Notes: a model not told the origin generated them from the sequence alone. A stretch of DNA of 64,000 nt from Candidatus Heimdallarchaeota archaeon (GCA_019894765.1 JAGXNT010000013.1:42354-106353); one strand, 5' to 3'; shown: positions 46,727 to 56,937, counted from the stretch's first letter. Translations and numbers: made by a program.

Positions 46727-47509
46727 TTATCGTTTAAATAACCATTCTTCATCTTTAAATAATTCACTAGCAATTCTGTTTGCATTATCATGTTCTGTTG
46801 TAGTAATCTTTTCATGGATTAATTCAATATCCAGAACAGAACTTAGACCGTTAATCATAGCTTGTCTGATTTTCTTAAATGAGGGTGCAACACCTAGTTC
46901 ATCCTCTAAACTCGAAACTCTCTCTTTCGCAGAAGAAATCATTTTTGCTTTAAATTTCTCATCAGGAATTACTAATAATGAAAACATTTTTTCAACATTT
47001 ACTTTTCTCAGTATTGTTCCATGTTGTAAAATTACTCCGCTCTTTCTTGTTAGAGCACTTCCAGAAATTTTCTTTCCATTACTCTTCAAGTTAATATCAT
47101 TTATTGGTTTAAACTCAGCATCTATCCCTAATTCTTCTAAACCAAGAACTACTCCACCACAAATTTTCTCATATATTTTTGAGATATCTCGAGGTAAACG
47201 CGGATCATCATCAAGACAATTCACGGAATAAGTTAGTTCCCCTTCAAAATCATGGTAAACAGCACCACCGCCTGTGATCCTTCTTATATAATCCACTTTT
47301 CTCTCTTTACAATTCTCAATATTCACTACCTTATTCATCGATTGAAAGTAACCAATTGAGACTGCTGATGGTTTCCAGCGGTACAACCTTATTGTGTTTC
47401 TTGATTCGTGTGCTGCTACAGCTTCTTGAATCGCTTTATCTAGCCCCATGTTATAATAACAATCAGCAGCGCCTTCTACCCAAATCAATCGCCATTCGCC
47501 TTTAGACAT
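46727..47509 (-). CDS. lplA: Lipoate-protein ligase A
   Basis: 260 residues. Activates lipoate (or octanoate) with ATP and transfers it to a lysine of lipoyl domains. RRITGGGAVYHDFEGELTYS is the family's lipoyl-AMP motif, and NGKKISGSALTRK carries the conserved catalytic Lys. A small C-terminal accessory part is present. A radical SAM gene lies about 650 bases upstream on the same strand. Confidence 0.93.
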   Translation of the reverse strand: MSKGEWRLIWVEGAADCYYNMGLDKAIQEAVAAHESRNTIRLYRWKPSAVSIGYFQSMNKVVNIENCKERKVDYIRRITGGGAVYHDFEGELTYSVNCLDDDPRLPRDISKIYEKICGGVVLGLEELGIDAEFKPINDINLKSNGKKISGSALTRKSGVILQHGTILRKVNVEKMFSLLVIPDEKFKAKMISSAKERVSSLEDELGVAPSFKKIRQAMINGLSSVLDIELIHEKITTTEHDNANRIASELFKDEEWLFKR

Positions 47510-47575
47510 ATTACAACATTCCTTTGTTGAATTAACAGATTATTGAATTTCAAAGATAAAACATTATCCTCAAAT

Positions 47576-48046
47576 TCAAACATATAAATATGGAAAACCA
47601 CCTGAGAAAAGCCAGATGTAGAGACCAATAGCAATTCCGAGACTTAATATAACACCAGCAACTGCAACAATAATAGCATGATTGAGTCTCGGGCTTCTAC
47701 TTCCCAGTTTTTTCGCTTCCATTACAAAAAATACTGTTAATATGAAGAAGATAATACTTCCACCACAGAAAGTGATCCAAGCAAAAATCCATGCCAACCT
47801 TAATTTTGATTCAGCTTCCCGTTGATTATAGGTTTCCCCTACAACATAGACGGGTTGTTGTCCTGGTACTGCTTGACTGGGTGTTCCATATTGCTGAGGT
47901 GGTGGTTGACTATAACTAGGCTGTTGTGGTTGTGAAAAGGAACTCTTCTTTTCATCGACATTACTTCCACAGAAACCACAGAATTGAACTCCTTTTTCTA
48001 ATAATGCGCCACAATTTGGGCAAATAACGAATTTTTCTTCAGACAT
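47576..48046 (-). CDS. Zinc-ribbon membrane protein
   Basis: 156 residues. An N-terminal zinc ribbon (CPNCGALLEKGVQFCGFCG), a Pro/Gln/Ser-rich linker (residues 35-70), then two membrane segments (about 85-112 and 122-148). The zinc ribbon would be cytoplasmic. A common archaeal/bacterial architecture without known function. Confidence 0.7.
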   Translation of the reverse strand: MSEEKFVICPNCGALLEKGVQFCGFCGSNVDEKKSSFSQPQQPSYSQPPPQQYGTPSQAVPGQQPVYVVGETYNQREAESKLRLAWIFAWITFCGGSIIFFILTVFFVMEAKKLGSRSPRLNHAIIVAVAGVILSLGIAIGLYIWLFSGGFPYLYV

Positions 48047-48146
48047 TATTATATCCCCTTAGTAATGAGTATTTTTTCCACTAAGTTTCTATCATTAATG
48101 TTGTCCTTAATATATCTTGCTTTTCAAATCTAAATTATGGTTATTC

Positions 48147-49142
48147 TTATAACAAATCAAAAAGAGATCTTCTAACAACTGCAACATTCTCTTCAGTTAG
48201 TTCACCTGGAAAATTATAGAGATCTTTGCCTGGAGATTCATTATAGTAAGGTCTATTACAATGAGGACATCCACTGGTTCTGAAAGGTTTGCCATAGGTG
48301 ATTATTTGCTGTATTTCTTCTTTTTTAATTCCATAATCAAGAATACGATTTCTTGTTTCCCCCTTTCCCCCAAAAAGCATTTTGGAAAAAGTAGTTTTTC
48401 CTATATTGATCAAATATCGAGCCAATTGTATTCTTCTATAACTTCCAATATCTGGTTGTAGATGTTTTTCCAATGTTGTTCCTTTTACAGGAGTAAATGC
48501 GAATAAACCAACAGTTATGTTTTGATCATAGAAACTTTGTAAAAATCGAACTGCTTCCTTCTCAGTTTCTCCTAAACCGATAATCAAGTGTGTACTAACA
48601 AATCTACTTCCAAAAATTTCTGCTGCATCTTGCATTGATTTTTCCATCAGTTCCCATGAAATGCTGGATCCTCTCTTTTTACCTTTGATTTCATCATATA
48701 ATTCTGGAGTAGCACAATCAAAAGATATTCCAACTCTTGAAACACCAAATTTTTTCATTTTCATGAATATCTCTTTTCTTGTTGGGTAACAACAAACAGT
48801 TAATGGTGTTGTTATTTTATTTTCAAAGATTCTCTTAATTATTTCTAATAATTCTTCAGTGGAGTTTTCATATCTAACTGTTTGAATACAGATTCGTTTT
48901 ATTCCTGTTTTTCGACTTCTCAAAAGTTCAATAATTGCATCAAGCTCATAAACTGGCCACAGTACTCTTGAGAGCCCATCCTTTCTCCCTATACTTTCTT
49001 TTGCTTGGGGGCAAAAACTACAATTTGATAAACAATTAGTCTCTGAATACATCAACAAATATGCAGTTGTAGGTTTAGCTTGCAATAGAATCTTTTCCAG
49101 GCCAAGTACTGCTGCTGTTCCTATTGATGCTCTTATTTTCAA
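48147..49142 (-). CDS. Radical SAM enzyme, biotin-synthase-related (possible LipS-type lipoyl synthase component)
   Basis: 331 residues from a TTG start with GAGGA upstream. The [4Fe-4S]/SAM motif is CLSNCSFC (CxxxCxxC) near residue 38, within the sequence NCSFCPQAKES and followed by LSRVLWP, as in biotin-synthase-related COG2516-type proteins. A second Cys cluster, GCPHCNRPYYN, near residue 295 could bind another cluster. Archaeal LipS1/LipS2 lipoyl synthases come from this general group and co-occur with LplA, which lies nearby. Only one such radical SAM gene is in the window, so this is a hypothesis. Confidence 0.7.
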   Translation of the reverse strand: MKIRASIGTAAVLGLEKILLQAKPTTAYLLMYSETNCLSNCSFCPQAKESIGRKDGLSRVLWPVYELDAIIELLRSRKTGIKRICIQTVRYENSTEELLEIIKRIFENKITTPLTVCCYPTRKEIFMKMKKFGVSRVGISFDCATPELYDEIKGKKRGSSISWELMEKSMQDAAEIFGSRFVSTHLIIGLGETEKEAVRFLQSFYDQNITVGLFAFTPVKGTTLEKHLQPDIGSYRRIQLARYLINIGKTTFSKMLFGGKGETRNRILDYGIKKEEIQQIITYGKPFRTSGCPHCNRPYYNESPGKDLYNFPGELTEENVAVVRRSLFDLL

Positions 49143-49174
49143 GAATTTACTTCCTCAATATTACGTAATTAGGT

Positions 49175-49825
49175 TTAATCCAATTCTTGATTTAAATCAG
49201 GTATTATTTTAATTAATTCTTCCAAATCAGTAATAACTATTTTTGATTTACAGATCTTATTGAAATCTTCTCGAGAGAACATTCCAATTTTACCAATAAA
49301 TACTATATCATTGTTTTGTGCTCTTTCACAATCTTTTAAGGAATCTCCAACATAAACTAGTTCTTCAGCTGAAAGATTAAATTCCTTCCTTAGGAAATCA
49401 AAATGGTCTTTCCCTTTTTCAAATCCTATTTTATAACCAACTATTTGATCAACAACTAATCCATTTATATTGCAATACTTCTCAATAATAGGTTGAGTTG
49501 TAGAACTAGAAATTGCTACTAAATAGCCCATTTCCCTGAGCAGATCAATCGTGGATTTTGCATCAGTGAATAGTGGCAGATCAAATATACTTTCAATTTT
49601 CTCTCTCTCAAATTGAGAAATTACTTCATCATTGTTTGGATTATCTGGGAATATTAGTTCCATTTGCTGTTCAAAAGGTAAACCAGTAGTGATTTGATAC
49701 TTTGTTCTCGCATCTTCTGTTTCTAACTTGTAGTATTTCACCATCAATTTGACAGCGAATTCTTCTAGGGTAGGCATCGTATCTGCTGTTGTTCCATCAA
49801 AATCTAGTGTGACTAGTTTAATCAT
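49175..49825 (-). CDS. HAD-superfamily hydrolase
   Basis: 216 residues. DxD motif LVTLDFDGTTADTMP, motif II ISSSTTQ, and YVGDSLKDCERAQNN near the end. Helical cap of phosphoglycolate-phosphatase type. Substrate unknown. Same strand as the radical SAM gene, 32 bases upstream of it. Confidence 0.85.
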   Translation of the reverse strand: MIKLVTLDFDGTTADTMPTLEEFAVKLMVKYYKLETEDARTKYQITTGLPFEQQMELIFPDNPNNDEVISQFEREKIESIFDLPLFTDAKSTIDLLREMGYLVAISSSTTQPIIEKYCNINGLVVDQIVGYKIGFEKGKDHFDFLRKEFNLSAEELVYVGDSLKDCERAQNNDIVFIGKIGMFSREDFNKICKSKIVITDLEELIKIIPDLNQELD

Positions 49826-49993
49826 TTCGTAGCTCCACTTAATGGGATGATTTTTCTTTAATTACTCTTCTTAATTGAATCTTTGGTTTATAATGACAGT
49901 TTTGGTATAATTACTGGATTAATTCATGATAATAGGGAAAAAATCTAAAAAGAAAAATAAGAACCACTCATAGCATCATTTGGTGGTTCTCAA

Positions 49994-51007
49994 ATGAATA
50001 AAGTAGTTGTTATTACAGGGGCATCCTCTGGTTTAGGTTTGTCTCATGCTGTTTTTCTAACAGCCAAAGGATATACAGTCTTTGGAACAAGTCGAAGAAG
50101 TCAAACACTTGATAATAAGAAATTGAAAGAAGATTTTGTAAGAGATCATACAAAATGGAAGTTCACGAATAAAGAGAAAACGATCGTAAAACCAGTAAGA
50201 AATTTGGTTCCGAAGAAAATGGAAAAAAATCTCGACGAATTAATTAGTAAAATCAGATTTTTCAATATGGATGTAACTTCTGATGAATCTGTAAAAAAAG
50301 CTGTAAGTGAAATGGAAACAGAAGCTAAAAAAATCAATGATCGAGGAATTGATATTCTAATTAATAATGCGGGTATTAGTTTTTTCAAAAGTGCTGAAGT
50401 ATTGTCCATGGAAGATTGGAAAACAACATTTGACACTAATTTATTTGGTATGATTAGAGTCGCTAAAGCTGTTTTACCACAAATGAGAGGGAGAAGAGAA
50501 GGACGAATAATTAATACAAGTACACTTGGTGCATTAGCAGTTATCCCATTTCAATCTCATTATTCCGCATCAAAGATTGCAATTAAAGTTTTTAGTGAAG
50601 GTTTACGGGTAGAGGTTAAAAAATTCAACATAAAAGTTTCAACAATTCTACCAAGTGACATTAACACTGCATTCAATACAAACATGCATGCGATTTCAAC
50701 AACAATGGATCCTTCTACAAAATCAGTTGATTTAGAAAAGATGATTAACCAATCTCCTACAACTTCCGATTCACCATACTATAAATATCTAAATCCCGTT
50801 TGGAAAGTAATCGTGAAGAATCTAATAGTTGCTCCTCCACCATTAGTAATTTCAAAGAAACTCTATAGAATAATTAAAGCTAGAAAACCAAGGGTAAATT
50901 ATCACGCAGGAGATCCTATACAAAGAATCTTAGTTTTCCTTATACGTCGAGTTGTAACAGATGAAATTGTTGATTGGTTATTACCTCTCTACTTCGGACT
51001 TAAATGA
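49994..51007 (+). CDS. Short-chain dehydrogenase/reductase
   Basis: 337 residues. Classical SDR: TGASSGLGLSHA near residue 7, NNAGIS near 123, catalytic Ser and Tyr-x-x-x-Lys in NTSTLGAL and YSASKIA. The region between residues 35 and 85 is an unusual basic insertion, and the C-terminal 70 residues are an extension with a hydrophobic stretch. Substrate unknown. Confidence 0.88.
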   Translation: MNKVVVITGASSGLGLSHAVFLTAKGYTVFGTSRRSQTLDNKKLKEDFVRDHTKWKFTNKEKTIVKPVRNLVPKKMEKNLDELISKIRFFNMDVTSDESVKKAVSEMETEAKKINDRGIDILINNAGISFFKSAEVLSMEDWKTTFDTNLFGMIRVAKAVLPQMRGRREGRIINTSTLGALAVIPFQSHYSASKIAIKVFSEGLRVEVKKFNIKVSTILPSDINTAFNTNMHAISTTMDPSTKSVDLEKMINQSPTTSDSPYYKYLNPVWKVIVKNLIVAPPPLVISKKLYRIIKARKPRVNYHAGDPIQRILVFLIRRVVTDEIVDWLLPLYFGLK

Positions 51008-51066
51008 GATAACTCACTCTGGAAAACATATTAAATTAAGAAAATACTGTTGTTCAGAGGGAGAAA

Positions 51067-51948
51067 ATGAGACTCTTCAGAAAGCTACGCACCTACATGA
51101 AAATGGTTTTTCTTTATTTGACTAAGAGAATTGTCAGAAGAGAAGATTATCGAGAGGAATACAACATAGCTGCTTCTACGTATCACATTTGGCTTAAAAA
51201 AATGAATAAACACACGAATACAATTCTTAAGATTGATCATTTGAAAAACCAAGAGAACATCCACATTCTGGATTTTGCTTGTGGGACAGGATATATTTCT
51301 GGTTTTGTTTTGTCAGCATTAAAGGATCCTACAGTAAAGATCACTGCAGTTGATATTTCAGATAAAATGATTGAAATTGCTAAAGGTAACATTTCTGATT
51401 CCAGGTGCTTATTCATTGTTCGAGATGGCACAGATTTTCTTTTTGGGGAGGAAGATGAGAAATATGATGCAATATTTTGTGGTTATGCTTTGCCCTACTT
51501 TAATCATAAAAAAGTGATCAAAGAATTTCATCGAATTTTAAAGAAAAATGGCACGGCTCATTTTATAACAAATTGTAAGGGGACTTTGAAAGGAATTGAT
51601 GAAATTTACATTGATACAATGAAGGAATACTCATCATCTCTGAATAAAATAATGGAGATAGGATATCAATTACCTAAAAATCAAAATGACTTAAAATCCT
51701 GGTTTGAAAGAAGACAATTTTCAACCGTTTTTCTAGATACTGTTGAAGAGATCATAAGTTATAGTTCTCCTGAAGAATTGTATAATTGGCTGAAGAACAC
51801 AGGGGCCATCGCTGGAACAGATCATATCTTTTCTGATGAAAAGGAAATAATTGAATCCATTATTAATAAAATCGAGAATAGATGTAATTGTGAGGATAAA
51901 TATTGTACTAATCATAAATTCATCCAAGGAATTTTCAAGAAAAAGTAG
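51067..51948 (+). CDS. Class I SAM-dependent methyltransferase
   Basis: 293 residues. SAM-binding motif I ILDFACGTGYIS near residue 73, then VDISDKMIEIAKGN and the motif DAIFCGYALPYF. C-terminal Cys-rich tip (NRCNCEDKYCTNH) might bind metal. GAGGG ribosome site. Lies 59 bases after the SDR gene, probably co-transcribed. Substrate unknown. Confidence 0.85.
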   Translation: MRLFRKLRTYMKMVFLYLTKRIVRREDYREEYNIAASTYHIWLKKMNKHTNTILKIDHLKNQENIHILDFACGTGYISGFVLSALKDPTVKITAVDISDKMIEIAKGNISDSRCLFIVRDGTDFLFGEEDEKYDAIFCGYALPYFNHKKVIKEFHRILKKNGTAHFITNCKGTLKGIDEIYIDTMKEYSSSLNKIMEIGYQLPKNQNDLKSWFERRQFSTVFLDTVEEIISYSSPEELYNWLKNTGAIAGTDHIFSDEKEIIESIINKIENRCNCEDKYCTNHKFIQGIFKKK

Positions 51949-51990
51949 ATATGCACTTTTTGATTTCAAGGAAAGAACCTTTATCTTTCT

Positions 51991-53052
51991 ATGAGCAGTT
52001 ATTTTTCTGTTGTGAGAACGTTGGCAATAGTAGATGAGCCTAAAGAAGAAATTAAGGAAAAAATCCGTTATATGAGTATAGATGTTTTTCGAGGTTTAGC
52101 TATTGCCGCTATGATATTTGTAAATACACTTTCTCCTTTTGAAAATACTCCCCCTTGGTCAAAACACGCATTCGATTTTGGTTTGACTTATGTTGATTTA
52201 GTAGCTCCGTTCTTTATTTTTGCAATTGCTTTAACATTCAAGATGTCCTTCACTAGTACTTTGAAAAGAGAAGGAAGATTACAAGCCTATGTAAAGTTCA
52301 TTCGACGATATGCCGCTTTTCTAGGATTTGGCATGCTTGGCAGCATTTTCATATCACCAACTGGAATAAATTTTGGTTGGGGAGTCTTTCAGTCAATTGG
52401 TATAGCAGGCATTTTCACTGTGTTTTTCATCGAAATACCGCGATTCTATAGATTCCTCATTGGCTTTTTACTTTTAGAAATTTATCAATTTGTTATTGGA
52501 CTAACAGTTAATATTGATGGGGTATTCATCACTATAAGTGATTTAGGTTGGGGAGATGATCATGGTGGTTTTATTGGTGGGTTTGGTTATGGGGCTATGC
52601 TTCTACTGGCTACAGCAATCATTGATGATTTCCGAGAAACAGAGAAATTACTCATCTTGATTTATGGATTAGTGTTCACAGTTTTTGGCATTAGCTTACA
52701 CTTCATTTGGGCTGCATATGGATTCCCTAATTATGGCGGTCTTTCAAAGCTAAGGGTTTCTCATTCCTATGTTTTGTTAACGATTGGTATGGCTGCTCTT
52801 TCGTTTCTGTTAATATGGCTTGTATATGATCATTACAAAATTACGAAGAATAAAAGCTACTTTCTACAACCTCAAGGAAAGAATGCCTTCTTCTTATTTG
52901 TGCTTCAACCAATTTTCTTAGCTTTAGCAACTGTAATTTTGAAACTTGATTCGCATGTTGCATTAGTCTTTTTCTTTGGATCTCTCAATGTAGCAATATT
53001 ATGGTCAATATCGTTTCTCTTGGATAAATACAAAGTTTATATTACAATATAA
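51991..53052 (+). CDS. HGSNAT-like multispanning acyltransferase (DUF5009/DUF1624 group)
   Basis: 353 residues. The sequence MSIDVFRGLAIAAMIFVN is the signature first membrane segment of heparan-alpha-glucosaminide N-acetyltransferase-like proteins; YVDLVAPFFIFAIALTF follows as segment 2. Nine to ten membrane segments in all. These enzymes move acetyl groups across the membrane onto glycans. Acceptor unknown; a role in cell-surface or exported sugar modification is plausible. Confidence 0.78.
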   Translation: MSSYFSVVRTLAIVDEPKEEIKEKIRYMSIDVFRGLAIAAMIFVNTLSPFENTPPWSKHAFDFGLTYVDLVAPFFIFAIALTFKMSFTSTLKREGRLQAYVKFIRRYAAFLGFGMLGSIFISPTGINFGWGVFQSIGIAGIFTVFFIEIPRFYRFLIGFLLLEIYQFVIGLTVNIDGVFITISDLGWGDDHGGFIGGFGYGAMLLLATAIIDDFRETEKLLILIYGLVFTVFGISLHFIWAAYGFPNYGGLSKLRVSHSYVLLTIGMAALSFLLIWLVYDHYKITKNKSYFLQPQGKNAFFLFVLQPIFLALATVILKLDSHVALVFFFGSLNVAILWSISFLLDKYKVYITI

Positions 53053-53065
53053 AAAAGAAGGAGAA

Positions 53066-53092
53066 AGCACTCACAGAGTGCTATATTTTTCT
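53066..53092 (+). terminator. Bidirectional hairpin terminator
   Basis: AGCACTC at 53066-53072 pairs with GAGTGCT at 53076-53082 around a 3-nt loop; T-rich on the plus side and A-rich (T-rich on the minus strand) on the other. It lies between convergent genes. Confidence 0.6.
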
Positions 53093-55307
53093 AATCTTGT
53101 AAATCTTTGATGAATGGTAAAACTTCTTCAAATAACCATTCAGGCCAGAGTTTCTTAGCTGCATCGAGCTTAATGACACCGGATTTATGGTTCCATCCAC
53201 GTTTCTCGTAGACAGCATCCTGCAACTTGTCATATTGTTCTTCTCGATGTTTACGAGTAATAGCATGTCGTTCTTCAATGGGTATTTGTTGTACTTCTTC
53301 AAGCTTCTTTCCGAGAATTTCAACTAATTGCTTATCATAGCGTTCCATTCTACTTTCATATTCCTCAAGAGTAACTGGACCAACGGATCGATAAGGGACA
53401 TTACTATCATCAATTCTTCGACCATGCCCAAGTCTTACTTGGAAGACTCTTTGGAATTGATAAACACGTTGACTTAAGTGAATTAGACTATTCTCTCGTT
53501 CTTCAGGACTCTTGCCCATAGGAACACCAGTAATAGATTCGAATAGTGTTGCATAATTTTGTATGTGGTCTGGTACTTTATGAGGAGCACCACTTTCTTT
53601 GTTATCTTCTGGCACGACATCATTCCAAGGTAGCTTGCATAGACCATTCAAGGAAAACCAAGTGCGCCAATATGGAAACCAGCAAAGAGCTTCTGCTTTG
53701 TTCTCAAAAGTAGGCATATAATTGTGAACCATATCTAAGAAAATCAGCCATGCTTCATCGTGTTGTGGTCCTTTAAGAGTTAAGCCATAACCACCTTGTT
53801 GAGCTAAAGATTCTTTGGTAATGTATTCACTGTACTCAAGTCCTTTATGCTCCATTCCAATGTCTTGAATGAATTTCGATTGATCAGGGGTTAGATTATA
53901 ATTGGCATTGAAGTATTCCTTCATCTTCTTAATACCCTTAGCAAAGACTAAAGCAAATTCATCTTTACCTAGAGCAATACGATGCATAATTTCCATAGTG
54001 GCTTCAAAATTACCAAATTTAAGATCAAGACCACTTGTTCGTTCCTTATTCAAAATACCAGTTTCGTAGCATTCCATAACAAAACCTAAAGCTGTTCCAA
54101 AGCTAATAGTATCAAGACCATAAGTGTCACAGTAAAAGTTGATTTCAACAACATGTAAAGGATCAAAGATTCCTAAGTTGCTGCCAACACCTGCGATGGT
54201 TTCGTACTCAGGTCCATCAACAAGCACTTTTTGTCCTTTATATGGTCCTGTTTCTAATTTGTAATCTTCTACACAGTGTGCACAATTAATTGCGCAACCA
54301 CGCCAGCAGCCATCCCAACCTTTACCGGTATTAGTAAAGATCTTCTCGTATACATCTCCCCATAGTGTTTTATCTTTTCCATCATCATCTCTTCCATATT
54401 TGAAGTTGTAAGTTGGTAAGAGATCGAATTCGCTCATAATTGAAGGGAGATGGGCTGTACCGATAACTCTCATTTTATTTTGTTTGGAATCAAGTTTTAG
54501 AATTTCACTTGAGTGTTTTCGACCAACTAGCTTTGCTGCTTCTTGGTCTTCAGGATGTTGTGATTCCAAATTAACAGATGGAGAATGAGCAACAATTGCT
54601 ACTATGTTTTTGTTTCTGAAGATTGTTCCTGTGCCACCTCTACCTGCTTGTTTTAGGTGGTTTGCCTTTCTGCTATTATCCCACCAAGAGAAGTTTAAAC
54701 AACCAAAATAAGAATGATCAGCACCGGGACCTGCAGAAACAACAGAAACATATAATCTGTCATCTTTTCCTGTTTCTTTGTTAACAGTTCTATATTTTTC
54801 ATTTAATTGTTCAGCTAATAGATGTGACTCAGTTGGTAGATCACCTGCGGGTTCAATCCAAACTTTTTCTTGTGTACCATCAATTACAATTACCACAGGT
54901 TCGTTAGCTTTCCCAACAATTCTGAGAGCATCAAATCCTGAATATTTCATCCATGGGCCAAAGAAACCTCCAACATTGGAATCAATAACGATATCTGTTA
55001 AAGGAGAAATCGCTGTTACTATGGATTTCCCTGCACCTGGATATCCTGCTGTACCACCAAGCGGACCACTTGCAATACATAACGGATTCTCGGGTTCATT
55101 CCATTTGACGATACGGTTTTTTGGCAAACTTTCCCACATTAACCATAAGTCATAACCTTTTCCACCAATGAAAATTTCTCGAACTTTTTTATCGACATCG
55201 TTTTCTTCGATGGATAACTTGGAAAGGTCAATATGCAGTGTTTTATCTGTATAACCTTTTACAGCATCTTTGCGTTTATATGACATTTCGGCTAGAGTTT
55301 TTGTCAT
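53091..55307 (-). CDS. Aldehyde ferredoxin oxidoreductase (tungstopterin enzyme)
   Basis: 738 residues. The AOR N-terminal domain shows GGKGYDLWLMW, ASGPLGGT and GFFGPWMKYSGFDALRIVGK. The [4Fe-4S] cysteines lie in CWRGCAINCAHC near residue 335, with a late conserved Cys in GLCKLPWND. Oxidises aldehydes to carboxylates with ferredoxin and a tungsten bis-pterin. AOR subtype (AOR, FOR, GAPOR or WOR5-like) cannot be fixed. Length slightly above the 600-620 norm, mainly at the C-terminus. ATG 55307 with GGTGA upstream. Confidence 0.92.
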   Translation of the reverse strand: MTKTLAEMSYKRKDAVKGYTDKTLHIDLSKLSIEENDVDKKVREIFIGGKGYDLWLMWESLPKNRIVKWNEPENPLCIASGPLGGTAGYPGAGKSIVTAISPLTDIVIDSNVGGFFGPWMKYSGFDALRIVGKANEPVVIVIDGTQEKVWIEPAGDLPTESHLLAEQLNEKYRTVNKETGKDDRLYVSVVSAGPGADHSYFGCLNFSWWDNSRKANHLKQAGRGGTGTIFRNKNIVAIVAHSPSVNLESQHPEDQEAAKLVGRKHSSEILKLDSKQNKMRVIGTAHLPSIMSEFDLLPTYNFKYGRDDDGKDKTLWGDVYEKIFTNTGKGWDGCWRGCAINCAHCVEDYKLETGPYKGQKVLVDGPEYETIAGVGSNLGIFDPLHVVEINFYCDTYGLDTISFGTALGFVMECYETGILNKERTSGLDLKFGNFEATMEIMHRIALGKDEFALVFAKGIKKMKEYFNANYNLTPDQSKFIQDIGMEHKGLEYSEYITKESLAQQGGYGLTLKGPQHDEAWLIFLDMVHNYMPTFENKAEALCWFPYWRTWFSLNGLCKLPWNDVVPEDNKESGAPHKVPDHIQNYATLFESITGVPMGKSPEERENSLIHLSQRVYQFQRVFQVRLGHGRRIDDSNVPYRSVGPVTLEEYESRMERYDKQLVEILGKKLEEVQQIPIEERHAITRKHREEQYDKLQDAVYEKRGWNHKSGVIKLDAAKKLWPEWLFEEVLPFIKDLQD

Positions 55308-55400
55308 TTTACATCTTCACCGTTCTTTTAGTTTTGTTCCTTACATTATTTGAACGACTTACCAAATATTCTAATCAAACTTAAATCTTACGACATTTAA

Positions 55401-55425
55401 TCGATAGGCATATGTGAACATATCG
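55401..55425. promoter_or_regulatory. Imperfect palindrome upstream of the AOR gene
   Basis: Outer arms TCGATA (55401-55406) and TATCGA (55420-55425) enclose ATATGT-GA-ACATAT. Located about 95 bases upstream of the AOR start, it could be an operator. Confidence 0.3.
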
Positions 55426-55524
55426 AAACTCCACAATTGGTATATTCTTAATTAGCATTTAAGATTATTAATTAGCAAAAACACTTGAGAAAATCAAAAA
55501 CATGAAATTGCGAATGCGTATTTT

Positions 55525-56232
55525 TTAGAATAAATAAGGTTGAGCAGTGCGCCAAAGAATCTTATTGTAAGCTTCGGCAAGTCTAACCCCTGCCATTCGT
55601 CCATTCATCATAAGTTGAGCAGTTATATATTCTTTAATCGGCCATTGACCATAAGCTTCTATGTAGACATCTATAACAGACATAATTTTGTCATATTGAT
55701 TTGAAACATCAACATAAAATGGTTTATCAGGATTTCCAATAGCAAAGTAATTTGTGTACAAACCTATGGGTTCTCTATGCGGAGGATGTTTATGATCATT
55801 ATTTTTGTATCTTGCATATGAAATTGCATCCAAAGTTATTGTGTAGGTGTATCGATGATCAGGATGCCCGATTCCAAGATTGGGTGCTTGTGTCCAAGTA
55901 ATAACTACATCTGGTTTTATTTCTTTGAAATGAGATGCTAATTTCTTTGAGTTTTCAACCGAAGGATGAACTCCCGAATCCGGAAGATCCAGTAATCTAT
56001 ATTCTACTCCAAGTATTTTTTCTATCTCTTTTGCATGATCAGTTCTAATTTTGATTATTTCCTCTGGGGAACAACAAAGCGAGGAAGCGTTTTCTCCTCG
56101 AGTGAGAAATATTGCATAGACATTATCCCCTCTATCTGCATGATTAGCTAAGGTCCCAATAACTCCTGCTTCATCATCCGGATGAGCAAAAACTGCAACA
56201 ATGTTTAGAGGTTTGATTTCTTTTTCTGTCAT
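55525..56232 (-). CDS. PIG-L/LmbE-family deacetylase
   Basis: 235 residues. Zinc-dependent N-acetylglucosaminyl deacetylase fold: the metal motif AHPDDEAGVIG and GHPDHRYT are intact. Substrates in the family include GlcNAc-PI, mycothiol and chitobiose precursors; the one here is unknown. ATG 56232. Confidence 0.9.
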   Translation of the reverse strand: MTEKEIKPLNIVAVFAHPDDEAGVIGTLANHADRGDNVYAIFLTRGENASSLCCSPEEIIKIRTDHAKEIEKILGVEYRLLDLPDSGVHPSVENSKKLASHFKEIKPDVVITWTQAPNLGIGHPDHRYTYTITLDAISYARYKNNDHKHPPHREPIGLYTNYFAIGNPDKPFYVDVSNQYDKIMSVIDVYIEAYGQWPIKEYITAQLMMNGRMAGVRLAEAYNKILWRTAQPYLF

Positions 56233-56365
56233 ATATAATAATAGATTTCTCTCTTTAAAAAATCTTTAAGTCACAGAAAATGAAGTTTTATACGTGGTTT
56301 ATTTGCATTTCTGAAGTATTAAATAAAAGAATTAGAACTCTTTGAAAGCACAAACTATAATTAAT

Positions 56366-56911
56366 TCAGTATGTTTTTGCTTTTTCAACAAGGTTCTTTG
56401 TCATCAGATCGAATGATTCGCTTACATTGGTTCCGGTTTTTGCACTTGTTTCTATGTAAGCAAGAGCGTTAATTTTCTTCGCAAAAGCTAAAGCATCTTT
56501 CTTTGAAATACTTCTCAAATCTTCAAGGTCATTTTTGTTTCCAACGAGAATTGTTAAAACATCTTTTCCAGCATTTCTGACTAAGTCTTCGTACCAATCT
56601 GTTAATTTTGCTAGTGAAACAGGTCTTGTAAGATCAAACACCAATAAAGCTGCTTTGGCTCCTCTGAAAAACATTGTACGAAAAACATCGAATCTTTGTT
56701 GACCAGCAATATCCCAGATTGAAAGTGTTACCATATCATTTCCTAGTCTTATGTATTTACTATAAGGTTCCATACCTACAGTAAGAAGATAATCTGATTT
56801 GAATTTTCCATGAACGAATTTTATAGTTAATGAAGTCTTACCTACTGCAGCTTCTCCTATTAATAACACTTTGAAAATGTAAGTTGAATCTCTTCCTCTT
56901 TGACTGGCCAT
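56366..56911 (-). CDS. Rab/Ras-like small GTPase
   Basis: 181 residues. All G boxes are present: G19-EAAV-GK25-T26 (P-loop), a switch-I Thr within LLTVGMEPY, WDIAGQQRF (G3; Gln at the Ras Q61 position), NKND (G4) and TSAKTG (G5). No C-terminal prenylation Cys; it ends EKAKTY. Such eukaryotic-type Rab/Arf GTPases are abundant in Asgard archaea. It is the second gene of a pair with the zinc-ribbon protein upstream (26-base gap). Confidence 0.92.
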   Translation of the reverse strand: MASQRGRDSTYIFKVLLIGEAAVGKTSLTIKFVHGKFKSDYLLTVGMEPYSKYIRLGNDMVTLSIWDIAGQQRFDVFRTMFFRGAKAALLVFDLTRPVSLAKLTDWYEDLVRNAGKDVLTILVGNKNDLEDLRSISKKDALAFAKKINALAYIETSAKTGTNVSESFDLMTKNLVEKAKTY

Positions 56912-56937
56912 TTTTCGACCTCATTCGTTTCTTTTTT

